Part shown: positions 47,018-55,428 of the stretch, piece after piece
Numbering within the stretch: the first letter of the stretch is position 1
Layout of the letters: every line of letters starts with the position of its first letter
DNA from: Planctomycetaceae bacterium
GTDB lineage: Bacteria; Planctomycetota; Planctomycetia; Planctomycetales; Planctomycetaceae
NCBI GenBank assembly: GCA_041398785.1
Contig: JAWKUA010000024.1
Span: 1-64,000, forward strand
Direction of reading: 5' to 3'
DNA length: 64,000 nucleotides
Made by a program: the position numbers and the translations under genes
The notes under the pieces: generated by a model
The model's database searches: none
What the model saw: only the letters and a program-made list of their open reading frames with translations
What the model was told of the DNA's origin: nothing

Positions 47018-47745
47018 ATGGATTTTCGTTACACCGACCTTTCGAAGATGATCGATCACTCGCTGCTGAAGCCGACGATGACGGTGAATGAGCTTGAGGC
47101 GGGATGTCAGTTGGCCGTGGCCTATGACGTGGCGAGCGTGTGCATCATGCCGTACTACCTGAAGCGGTGTGCGGAGATTCTGGCGGGAAGCACCGTTCAG
47201 CCGAGTACCACGATCGGGTTTCCTCACGGTGGCCACACGACAGCCGTCAAAGCGGCCGAAGCGGAGCGAGCCGTCGCGGATGGTTGTCAGGAATTGGACA
47301 TGGTCGTGAACATTTCGCAGGTACTGAGCGGCAACTGGGATTATGTGCGAACGGATATCGCCGCGGTCATCGATGTCGCTCACGCGGCAGGGCGCAGGGT
47401 GAAGGTGATCTTTGAGAACTGCTATCTGGAAGACAACCACAAGATTCGCCTGTGCGAAATTTGTGGTGAACTGAAGGCTGACTGGGTCAAGACGTCGACC
47501 GGTTACGGCACGGGCGGAGCAACTCACGAGGATCTGAAGTTGATGCGGATGCATTCGCCGGATCACGTTCAGGTCAAGGCGGCTGGCGGAGTTCGCGATC
47601 TGGACGCTCTGCTGGCCGTCCGCGAACTGGGCGTGTCACGCGTCGGTGCGCCCAGCGCGACGAAAGAATGCTGGACGCGGCCCGGCAACGGCTGGGTCTG
47701 GAACCGATTGCCGCTGCCCCCGGGTATGTGGTTGACGGGTATTAG
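47018..47745 (+). CDS. deoC: Deoxyribose-phosphate aldolase, frameshifted near the 3' end
   Basis: Splits 2-deoxyribose 5-phosphate into acetaldehyde and glyceraldehyde 3-phosphate. The start MDFRYTDLSKMIDHSLLKP is typical. The motif order is IGFPHGGHTTAVKAAEAE, DGCQELDMVVNISQVLSG, KVIFENCYLEDN, DWVKTSTGYGTGGATHEDL (Schiff-base Lys in WVKTSTG), and VKAAGGVRDLDALL. Near 47667 one base is missing, and the correct frame continues as MLDAARQRLGLEPIAAAP and stops at 47745. The alternative 47018-47839 reading has an unnatural tail. The native length would be about 242 residues. Confidence 0.93.
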
Positions 47746-47918
47746 TAGCCTGAGTGCTCTCGGCTGCTGCAATTCCAAGATCGCGTTCATGCTGCAACGC
47801 TTCTGCGATCCGCCATCTCACGGTGCGGTAGAGTTTTGAACAGGACTTCCAGGAAGTGCATTCTCGGATTTCGGCCGCGAGCGGCTGGCAAATTCGCCAC
47901 AAGTTGACGCGACTCTCA
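47746..47918. other. Short spacer after deoC
   Basis: It holds the misframe tail of deoC and no gene or strong hairpin. Confidence 0.5.
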
Positions 47919-48212
47919 CTAATCATGTTCGGGCGAGCATGGTGACGTTTTGAAAACGATTTCTTTGCCTTCAAACGAGCGTTCATTGCAAGACACGTTT
48001 CGCGGGTCGTTTGCTGATATCAGAGCTTCGACGTAGAGCGGATTCAGAAACTCAAGAATGGCGAAAGATCGTACAGCGACGTCGAAACCACCACGCATCG
48101 GGTAACTGCTGGAAAGTTTGAGATGCAGGAATTCTGATGGAACCATTGGATGAATGTGGCAATCAGACAGGCATCCCACGGCAACCGGGATCGATGCCAG
48201 CAGAAGCCACAT
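47919..48212 (-). CDS. Small putative lipoprotein
   Basis: A 97-residue frame from ATG 48212. It begins MWLLLASIPVAVGCLSDC, a short signal sequence with lipobox VAVGC near residue 14. The rest (CHIHPMVPSEFLHLKLS, FDVAVRSFAILEFLNP, VEALISANDPRN) matches no family I know. An upstream in-frame extension to 48398 exists and could be coding, but it has no signal at its start. It has no neighbours on the same strand except the EboD-like gene 288 bp upstream. Confidence 0.4.
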   Translation of the reverse strand: MWLLLASIPVAVGCLSDCHIHPMVPSEFLHLKLSSSYPMRGGFDVAVRSFAILEFLNPLYVEALISANDPRNVSCNERSFEGKEIVFKTSPCSPEHD

Positions 48213-48499
48213 GGCGACGGGATTGATCAACTGCTGGTGGTTTCTCGGGCGACAGCCACGGCCAGAGCTGTGGATTCCGGCCGGAATGATGGCGTATCGC
48301 TTGTTCCAGCGGGCAGTGCGTAGTCCATCGATAGACCGAGCACATAGAGGCCATTGTCCGTCATCGCGCCCAATGAAAGGCCCACCGACGGACCGCACAA
48401 TGGGTGTCAGCGTATCTGCCGGCGACTGCAGATCCAGACATCGGGATACGTCAATTGCGACATGTCGTGAATTTTAACGCGAACCCAGCGCATCGCGAC

Positions 48500-49693
48500 T
48501 CAGTCAGCAGCTTCACTTGTGTGCACACGTTCAATGACCATGTCAATCGCCTGCCGCATCCGGTCGCGGTCGATTTCGTGAACGTTGATGGGGTTGCCGA
48601 TGCCGGCGAGCATGGTGATGGTCAGGCGGCCTCCCAGATGCTGACGGAATTCTTCCAGGCCGTGGAACAGTTCTTCGGTGTCTTCCAGAGCGGGGTGGTC
48701 GACCAGCAGGCCAAGGTGCTCCAGACAATCGACGACGCGATCGGCGTCGACGGCGGGCAGGCCGTGGACCAGGCTGCTGTAGATCGTGTCCACGGCGACT
48801 CCGATCGCGACGGCTTCCCCGTGACGCAGACTGAAGTTGGTCATGGTCTCCAGTTTGTGAGCCGACCAGTGGCCGTAATCCAGCGGCCGTGCTTCCAGCA
48901 TTTCGAAGGGATCGCCGTTTTCGGTGATGTGGCGCAGGTGCCAGCGAGCGGATTCGGCAATCACCGGCCAGCATTCGTCCTGCCGATGACGAATCGCTTC
49001 GGCGTCGCGGCAGATGCGGTCAAAGAATGCCGCATCCTTCAGAAGTGAAACCTTGACGGCTTCGGAAAACCCGCACAGGAAGTCGCGGTCGCTGAGCGTT
49101 TCGATCAACTGCCGGTCGTTGATGACGCCCCACGGAACGGCGAACGTCCCGATCCAGTTTTTCCTGCCGAAAAGGTTGATGCTGTTCTTAACGCCGATTC
49201 CGGAATCGGCCTGAGCCAGGGTTGTGGTGGGAATGCGAATCAGCCGGATTCCGCGGTGAGCAATTGCAGCGGCGAATCCGACGGCGTCCAGCACGGCTCC
49301 ACCGCCGATGACCACGACGTAGCTGCGACGGTCCAGGTCGGCATGGTGAAAGCACTTCAGCATCCGTTCGACGATGTGGACATCGTTTTTGACGTCTTCG
49401 CCGCCGGCCACGACCTGGACGTTTCCCGTGACGGTCAGACGATCCGAGTGGCGTCGACAAAAGGTTCCGATCAGGTGCCGGAGTTCCGGGTTTGCGATGG
49501 CCACCTGTTCATCGATCCAGAACTGAACTCGAGGAACGCGGTTCTCTGACGATTCCAGCAGATCGAGCAGCACCTGCTGTTCGGCCCCGAAGACGTCGTG
49601 CGTGAATCGCAGTCGGTGAGTGAACCGCACTTCAAAGGGCACATCTTCGCTGCATTCGTCGCGACCGTCTTGAGCGGAAGTCCTGTCGTTCAT
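48500..49693 (-). CDS. 3-dehydroquinate-synthase homologue of the EboD type
   Basis: A 397-residue protein of the dehydroquinate synthase fold. The NAD motif is VVVIGGGAVLDAVGFAAAIAHRG. Next comes IPTTTLAQADSGIGVKNSINLFGRKNWIGTF, in which the AroB consensus G-G-K-T-G/A-x-N is replaced by G-V-K-N-x-x-N as in EboD proteins. Zinc ligands are the Glu in GFSEAVKVSL and the His residues in DYGHWSAHKLE and SLRHGEAVAIG. Canonical AroB makes dehydroquinate from DAHP. EboD-like proteins act in an uncharacterised ebo pathway. No other ebo gene is in the window, so the assignment rests on motif similarity. The start MNDRTSAQ may be too far upstream by a few codons. Confidence 0.8.
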   Translation of the reverse strand: MNDRTSAQDGRDECSEDVPFEVRFTHRLRFTHDVFGAEQQVLLDLLESSENRVPRVQFWIDEQVAIANPELRHLIGTFCRRHSDRLTVTGNVQVVAGGEDVKNDVHIVERMLKCFHHADLDRRSYVVVIGGGAVLDAVGFAAAIAHRGIRLIRIPTTTLAQADSGIGVKNSINLFGRKNWIGTFAVPWGVINDRQLIETLSDRDFLCGFSEAVKVSLLKDAAFFDRICRDAEAIRHRQDECWPVIAESARWHLRHITENGDPFEMLEARPLDYGHWSAHKLETMTNFSLRHGEAVAIGVAVDTIYSSLVHGLPAVDADRVVDCLEHLGLLVDHPALEDTEELFHGLEEFRQHLGGRLTITMLAGIGNPINVHEIDRDRMRQAIDMVIERVHTSEAAD

Positions 49694-50342
49694 GCGATTC
49701 GGCCGGAGGTGGATCGGTTGCGGTGATTCGGGCGAGCGACACGTTACGCACTTCGGGGATTGAAGAGCGACAACACGGCGCGACGATCAGTGGTGGTCCT
49801 GATAACCGGTGTGAAACCCCGAAGCCGTGGTTTCGGACCGCACAGCTCGCCTGATCGGAAGCGACCTCGCGAATCGGCAATCTCAGGACGGTGAGTCACG
49901 ACCGCCTCCGTGCGGAACGAACTCCAGGCAATGTGAAACTGGCTAACTTGGGTTGTTTGTAAATTGAGTGGTTCTTGCGGACCTGAAATTTACGAACCTG
50001 GTGTTCCGAAGACCAGCATACCCTGCCGATGTAAAGGGAGCCAGCGGGAGACCGGCAGTGATTGCCGGTAACTCGGAAAGACCAGCGATCGTCGCGGGTC
50101 ATTGGTGAGGCGAGGTCCGGCGATCGTCAAGGGCGCCCGATAGATTCGGAACGATCGTTACCTTCGCAACGTGTTTAACTCTAAACCGGCAGTCTCTGCC
50201 TTTTGCTTACATTGCTGAACTTTTCCAGTCCGAAAAAACAGGCGGTGTTACCCAACTTCGGATATTGGAATGTGTTCGGCAACGTGTGTCGCTCAGAGTT
50301 CCTTCCGTTCCCTCAGTTCAGAAATTCAGGAGAAGTGAAACA
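49694..50342. other. Intergenic stretch upstream of the Cys-rich gene
   Basis: 650 bp without a supportable gene. It is less GC-rich around 50170-50260 than its surroundings, and probably holds the promoter of the Cys-rich gene. AGGAGAAGTGAAACA leads into the ATG at 50343. No inverted repeat of the families listed elsewhere is seen. Confidence 0.5.
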
Positions 50343-50924
50343 ATGAAAGGGATTACCCTCTCGGCTGCTCTCGTGGTCTTTTCGATCGCAGGCAGCGCAA
50401 ACGCCGGCTTGTTCGGCATGTTTGGTGGCGGCTGCAACAGTGGTTGTGGCTGTGCTCCGGAACCGTCTTGCTGTGCACCGTCGTACGATCCAAGCTGCTG
50501 TGCACCGGCTGCCTGCTGCGAGCCGACCTGCTGCGCTCCTGCAGCTCCGGCCTGCTGTGCTCCGGCTCCTGCACCATGCTGCGAGCCAACCTGCTGTGCA
50601 CCGGCTCCAAGCTGCTGTGCTCCGGCTGCCTGCGGTGGTTGCAATGACGGTTGCGGTTCAGGCTGTGGATGCAGCTCCGGATGCGGACACAAGTTCCGTA
50701 TGCCCAAGCTGCGTTGCCCCAAGATTCGCCTGCCCAAGTTCAAGAAGTGCAAAATGCCGAAGCTGTTCCACGGTGGCTGCGGTAGCTGTGGTGGTTGCGG
50801 AAGCTCCTGCGGCGGATGCGGCGTTGCCGCCAGCTGCTGTGCTCCGGCTGCCTGCGAACCGACCTGCTGTGCACCGGCCTGTGAGCCATCCTGCTGTGCT
50901 CCCGTCTGTGGCGGCTGCAACTAA
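50343..50924 (+). CDS. Secreted cysteine-rich repeat protein
   Basis: A 193-residue protein from ATG 50343 with a strong ribosome site (AGGAG). Residues 1-21 are a signal peptide ending in ANA. The mature part has about 42 cysteines arranged in CC-A-P / C-EPTCC-APA repeats, with an alternating GC-GSGC-GC block, and a central basic stretch (KFRMPKLRCPKIRLPKFKKCK). It has no enzyme motif. Heavily disulfide-bonded or metal-binding surface or wall proteins with such CC-rich repeats occur in planctomycetes, but the exact role of this one is unknown. Monocistronic; the promoter is in the preceding 400 bp. Confidence 0.85.
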   Translation: MKGITLSAALVVFSIAGSANAGLFGMFGGGCNSGCGCAPEPSCCAPSYDPSCCAPAACCEPTCCAPAAPACCAPAPAPCCEPTCCAPAPSCCAPAACGGCNDGCGSGCGCSSGCGHKFRMPKLRCPKIRLPKFKKCKMPKLFHGGCGSCGGCGSSCGGCGVAASCCAPAACEPTCCAPACEPSCCAPVCGGCN

Positions 50925-51674
50925 GCGGGAAGCGGCGTAAGGTTAGGTGATTAGCCTTCGTGAAGTTCGGGCCTGTCGGTGAGTCGGGTGGAAAGTCGTG
51001 AGTCCGCCCGTTCCGGCTCGCAGAGTGTTTCTAGTGCGGACTGAAAAGTTCTGAAGGAGCGGCCGCACAGGTCTGACCTTCACGGTTAAAAACCCATCCT
51101 TCCGCCCAATCGCTGGAAGAGGAACGTGAGATATCCTCACGGGGGAACACGCCAACGGGATTGACTCCCGCACCGCGGTTCCACCGGTGATCAGCATGGG
51201 TGGATCTGTTGGTGGAAAACGTCAGAAGCGGTGACGACGCTGAGAAATCAGCCAATCGTCACCGCTTCTTTCATGCGCGGCCGGAAAACGCGGCCGTCAG
51301 ATTCCTGCACGCGTCCCAGGTTCCACGCCATTACTTTGCGGCCTGCAACGCTGCGGCACCGATCCCGGCCGGGCGGTATTTCGACGCCGAGCAACGGTTG
51401 GCAAGGCATCTTCGCCCGCACGGCGTCGACAACCGAAACGATTCCAGGAACCGTTGTCTTTCGGCGAATCTTCCTGAGAACCGAGTCCCGACCGCCGTGC
51501 AGGACAGCGCTGCGATTTCGTGGCATTCCCGTAATCCGGACACGAAGTCGCCCCGAAGGAATCCGGATTCTCACGGCCGAAACCGGTTGTGTCAGCGGTC
51601 GTTTTTGCAAGAATGCCAGGGAAAGTCGCAGATCCTCAGACATAACGTCATTTCCCACTCCCGGACCTTCCCTG
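50925..51674. other. Intergenic stretch before the PIN-TRAM gene
   Basis: The plus-strand frame open from 51231 joins the PIN-TRAM gene, but its first 148 residues are Arg/Thr-rich and unlike that family, so I treat it as untranslated. I see no RNA gene or repeat. Confidence 0.5.
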
Positions 51675-52733
51675 ATGTCTTTGATCATATTGCGGGTCGT
51701 CTACCTGGTGATCTGCATCGGTGCGATTCTGGCGTACATCAATCCCGATGAAGCGCTGGATTCGCCCGCCTACCTGCCCGCGATCATCAGCAATCACAAG
51801 TTCATCGCATTCTTCGTCCTGCTGGGCGTCAGCCAGACCGTGACGATGGGGGACATGCTGATTCGGCGAAAGCGCATCGAAGTGATTTCCGCGATCTACT
51901 TCGGTGTTCTGATCGGTGTGTTGCTGGCATATCTGATGAGCCAGGCTCTGACGCCCGTTGTCGCTCCGCCGTTTGACGATCTGGCGCTGCTGATGACGCT
52001 GCTGGTGTTTCCGTACATCTGCGTATCGCTGCTGCTGCAGACGAAGGACGATTTCCGGTTCATCATTCCATACGTGGAATTCGCGCGAGATTTGAAGGGT
52101 GGTCGGCCGCTGGTCGTCGACAGCAGTTCTCTGATTGACGGTCGCATCGCCGATGTTGTCGAGACGCAGATCATGGAATCTCAGCTCATCGTGCCGGATT
52201 TCGTCCTGGCGGAAGTTCAGGATATCGCCGACAGCAACGACAAGAATCGCCGGCAGCGGGGCCGCCGCGGTCTGGAAGTGCTGGCAAAGATGCAGCAAAG
52301 TCCGCATACGGAAGTGCGAGTCCACGAGACTCACCGCAACGAATTCCGTTCCATGACGGTTGATCAGAAGCTGGTGGAACTCGCCAAGCAGATACGCGGC
52401 GGCGTGATCACCAACGACTTCAACCTGAACAAAGTGGCCAGCGTTCAGGGCATCCCTGTGATCAATCTGAACGACGTCGCGAATGCACTTCGCCCCAGGT
52501 TTATTCCCGGTGAACGAGTCCGCATCAAGATCATCAAGGAAGGCGAATCTCAGGGCCAGGGCGTCGGCTATCTGGACGACGGGACGATGGTCGTCTGCGA
52601 AGGCGCTGCCAATCTGATCGGCAAGGAAACGAACTGCATCGTCACCAGCGTGCTTCAAAGCAGTGCCGGCCGAATGATCTTCTCCCGACCGGTGTTCACG
52701 CCGCGCGGGGAAAGAAGCGACGACGACGCGTGA
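51675..52733 (+). CDS. Membrane-anchored PIN and TRAM domain protein (YacL-like)
   Basis: A 352-residue protein starting at ATG 51675 (MSLIILRVVYLVI). Residues 1-130 contain four membrane segments. Residues about 150-265 are a PIN nuclease domain with the acidic residues in VVDSSSLIDGRIADV, LAEVQDIADS and GVITNDFNLNK. The end is a TRAM RNA-binding domain (GERVRIKIIKEGESQGQGVGYLDDGTMVVCEGA). The overall plan matches Bacillus YacL-like proteins. The PIN acidic triad looks intact, so metal-dependent RNase activity is possible. It stands alone, followed by a repeat element. Confidence 0.92.
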   Translation: MSLIILRVVYLVICIGAILAYINPDEALDSPAYLPAIISNHKFIAFFVLLGVSQTVTMGDMLIRRKRIEVISAIYFGVLIGVLLAYLMSQALTPVVAPPFDDLALLMTLLVFPYICVSLLLQTKDDFRFIIPYVEFARDLKGGRPLVVDSSSLIDGRIADVVETQIMESQLIVPDFVLAEVQDIADSNDKNRRQRGRRGLEVLAKMQQSPHTEVRVHETHRNEFRSMTVDQKLVELAKQIRGGVITNDFNLNKVASVQGIPVINLNDVANALRPRFIPGERVRIKIIKEGESQGQGVGYLDDGTMVVCEGAANLIGKETNCIVTSVLQSSAGRMIFSRPVFTPRGERSDDDA

Positions 52734-52784
52734 ACGCCGCCCGTCAGAACGAAGCCGCGTTCAGGCGGCAGGGACGAGTTCAGA

Positions 52785-52875
52785 CCATCGGCAGATGCGA
52801 ATGGACCATTGCAGAACGGCAATTGCTTCACCCTCTCGTTTTGACGGGAGGGTGTATTCTCGTCTGCCGCGGGCC
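52785..52875. repeat. Short hairpin element related to the 35.7-kb inverted-repeat element
   Basis: CGGCAGATGCGAAT at the left is the inverse of ATTCTCGTCTGCCG at the right, about 55 bases apart. Next to the right arm is CACCCTCTCGTTTTGACGGGAGGGTG, which resembles the inner palindromes at 35679-35905. It lies in the 188 bp between the PIN-TRAM and ABC permease genes. Confidence 0.8.
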
Positions 52876-52921
52876 TCGTGCATGGCTCGCGGTGGCGCCG
52901 GACGTTCAATAAGCTTCGGGG

Positions 52922-54256
52922 ATGAGCGTCAGTGATTCTCCCGGTGACTGGTTTCAGCGGTTTGTCCGCGACTACGGCATGGTGTTTGTCCTGCTGTTGC
53001 TGTGCGCGCTGTTCACGGGATTGACGCTGAATGACCAGAATCCCGGCGGGACGGAAGCGGGAACGGAATTGGCCCGCACGATTCTGGCCCGGTACGGCAG
53101 TTCCGCCCGCGTGATCATTGCGACCCGCGACACGTCCGAGGACCGCGGTTTCGCGGCGGCGGTGGAACAGACACTCACCGCTGAAGGCGCGACGGTGCTG
53201 GCGAATGTGAACGGCAGTCCGGGAGACGTCAGGGCCGCCATTCAAAACGCTCTGGCCGACGGAGGCAACATCGATGCGATCGCGGCCAACGACGCGGCGG
53301 CCAAGTGGACCGTCTACGACCAGTTCGAACAGGTCGGCAGAGAAAAGTGCGTCATTCCGGACGCCTATCGATGGCCCGACTTTCTGAAGCTGACCAATCT
53401 GCTGGGAGTCGCGCATCAGACCGCGATCATCGCGATCATCGCAATCGGCATGACGATGGTCATCATCACGGCGGGGATCGACCTGAGCGTCGGATCGCTG
53501 GTCGCGTTGTCATCGGTCGCGGCAGCCATCGTGGTCCGCAACCTCGGCGGCGGAAAATCCGCGGGGCCGGAGTTTGTCGTGCTGGGTTATCTGTTTGCCC
53601 TGCAGGTCTGCGGCATCCTTGGGGCGTTCGTCGGAGGCATCATCACCGTCTTCCGCGTACCGGCCTTCATCGTAACGCTCAGCATGATGATGGCGGCGAA
53701 CGGACTCGCGAAACGCATCTCCGACGGCAAGTCGATCCCGGAAGTGCCGCCGTCATTTCTGTGGCTGGGAGGCGGACAGACGTGTGGCGTGCCGAACCCG
53801 ATTCTGCTGATGCTGGCGCTGTATCTGATCGCTCATGTCGTGATGTCTCACACGGTTTTCGGTCGTTACGTGTACGCGATCGGCGGCAACGAAGAGGCCG
53901 CTCGACTGTCCGGAGTTCCCGTGAAGCGAGTGCTGCTGACCGTGTACACGCTTAGCGCGCTGCTGGCGGGGCTGGGCGGAATTGTGCTGTCGTCGCAATT
54001 GGGTGCCGGGGACCCGAAGTTCGGCGAAATGTACGAACTGGAAGTCATCGCGGCCGTTGTCGTCGGCGGCACGTCGCTGATGGGCGGCGAAGGGAAAATC
54101 TTCGGCACATTGATCGGAGCCTTCATTATCGCCGTCATCAAGAACGGAATGAACCTGACCAATGTTGATCCGTTCAACCAGAAGATCGTGCTGGGAGCCG
54201 TACTGCTGACAGCCGTTCTGCTGGACACCGTGAAGCGGCGCGGATTGGAATTGTGA
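52922..54256 (+). CDS. Sugar ABC transporter permease (RbsC-type) with inserted periplasmic domain
   Basis: A 444-residue BPD_transp_2 permease. TM1 is residues about 18-37. A soluble insert follows (about 42-155: ARVIIATRDTSEDRGFAAAVEQ, ATVLANVNGSPGDVRAAIQNALADGG, IDAIAANDAAAKWT), which resembles half of a periplasmic sugar-binding protein. The conserved permease core resumes at AIIAIIAIGMTMVIITAGIDLSVGS, then VPAFIVTLSMMMAANGLA, YAIGGNEEAARLSGVPVKRV and GTSLMGGEGKIFGTLIGAF. The binding-protein and ATPase genes are not in the window. The next gene (PfkB kinase) begins 28 bp after the stop, so they are probably co-transcribed; together they suggest uptake and phosphorylation of a sugar. Confidence 0.92.
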   Translation: MSVSDSPGDWFQRFVRDYGMVFVLLLLCALFTGLTLNDQNPGGTEAGTELARTILARYGSSARVIIATRDTSEDRGFAAAVEQTLTAEGATVLANVNGSPGDVRAAIQNALADGGNIDAIAANDAAAKWTVYDQFEQVGREKCVIPDAYRWPDFLKLTNLLGVAHQTAIIAIIAIGMTMVIITAGIDLSVGSLVALSSVAAAIVVRNLGGGKSAGPEFVVLGYLFALQVCGILGAFVGGIITVFRVPAFIVTLSMMMAANGLAKRISDGKSIPEVPPSFLWLGGGQTCGVPNPILLMLALYLIAHVVMSHTVFGRYVYAIGGNEEAARLSGVPVKRVLLTVYTLSALLAGLGGIVLSSQLGAGDPKFGEMYELEVIAAVVVGGTSLMGGEGKIFGTLIGAFIIAVIKNGMNLTNVDPFNQKIVLGAVLLTAVLLDTVKRRGLEL

Positions 54257-54284
54257 GAACTGCGATGCGGCGCGGAGCGAAATT

Positions 54285-55187
54285 GTGAGCACTGCGAAAT
54301 CACCCACCCACCCGCCGGTGATTGTCGGCCTGGGAGAAGTGCTGTGGGACGTGTTCCCCACCGGTCCGCGATTCGGCGGTGCTCCCGCAAACTTCGCCTG
54401 CGCGAGCGCCGGGTTGTCACCTGCCGCGAAGGTGTCCATGGTCAGCGGCGTCGGTCGCGACGAACTGGGCCGTCAGGCTCGCCGCGAACTTCAGGACCGC
54501 AGCGTTGAAACGACGTATCTGGCCGAAAGTGATCGTCCTACCGGAACCGTTCACGTGGAACTGGATGACGCCGGCCACGCCGACTACCGATTCGCCGATA
54601 ACACGGCCTGGGACTGTCTGACGTGGTCAGCCGTGTTGAATGACCTGGCCGCGGCCACCGACGCCGTGTGCTTTGGAACGCTCGGTCAGCGCAGCGACGC
54701 TTCTCGTCTGACGATTCAGCAGTTCGTGAAGTCGGTGCCGAACGCGTCGCTGCGGATTCTGGACATCAACCTTCGGCCTCCGTTTTTTACCGGCGATGTC
54801 ATTCTTGAATCGCTGGCTCTGGCGAATGTGCTGAAGCTGAACGACGAAGAACTGCCCGTTGTCGCGCGGTTGTGCGGCGTGTCGGGGACGGACGCACAGA
54901 TCGTCAGAACGCTTTCGGAAACGTTCGGACTGAGGGCCGTCGCAGTGACTGCCGGAGCCGCAGGAGCCATGCTGCTGGTCGATGGCGAACTGCGCGAACT
55001 GCCGGGAGTCACCGTGTCGGTAGTAGACACCGTCGGTGCCGGCGACGCGTTTACCGCGGCAACGACGCTCGGGCTGCTGGCCGGAAGGTCGGCCGATGAC
55101 ATTCTGCAGCACGCCGTTAAAGTCGCCGCGTTTGTCTGCACTCAGCGAGGAGCGACGCCCGCGTTTCCGGTGGAGCTGCAGGTGTAA
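54285..55187 (+). CDS. PfkB-family carbohydrate kinase
   Basis: A 300-residue kinase beginning at GTG 54285 (STAKSPTHPPVIVGLGEVLWDVFP). Signature one is GEVLWDVFPTGPRFGGAPANFA; signature two is DTVGAGDAFTAATTLGLLAG with the catalytic Asp. The fructokinase-like substrate loop LNLRPPFF appears as DINLRPPFF. It phosphorylates a hexose or pentose with ATP. It lies 28 bp after the sugar permease, and the spacer and start derive from a duplication of the permease's last codons (GCGGCGCGGA..TTGTGAG..ACTGCGA), which created a second GTG start. Confidence 0.94.
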   Translation: MSTAKSPTHPPVIVGLGEVLWDVFPTGPRFGGAPANFACASAGLSPAAKVSMVSGVGRDELGRQARRELQDRSVETTYLAESDRPTGTVHVELDDAGHADYRFADNTAWDCLTWSAVLNDLAAATDAVCFGTLGQRSDASRLTIQQFVKSVPNASLRILDINLRPPFFTGDVILESLALANVLKLNDEELPVVARLCGVSGTDAQIVRTLSETFGLRAVAVTAGAAGAMLLVDGELRELPGVTVSVVDTVGAGDAFTAATTLGLLAGRSADDILQHAVKVAAFVCTQRGATPAFPVELQV

Positions 55188-55428
55188 ATGACGTTGTCGT
55201 GCGCGGGAACAGCGATGCGCGCGATGCGGCTGGGTTCCCGCCTCCCGCCTGCGCGGGTGCAGGCTGCGCGGGAATGACGGGGATGGTGTTCTGCCATTCA
55301 CCGGACTTCCCGTTTTCTGGTCGTTGGATCGCAGAAAAACGGGCAGCGATGCCGTCAATGGCGGAGATTCCGGCGTAGCATGTTCCAGCGTTCCGCGATT
55401 CACCACGACATTGACCGCCGCTTCCTGC
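55188..55428. other. Spacer with a GC-rich repeat
   Basis: It holds CCTCCCGCCTGCGCGGGTGCAGGCTGCGCGGGAATGACGGGGATG, related to the repeat at about 36825-36905. No gene is seen. Confidence 0.6.
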
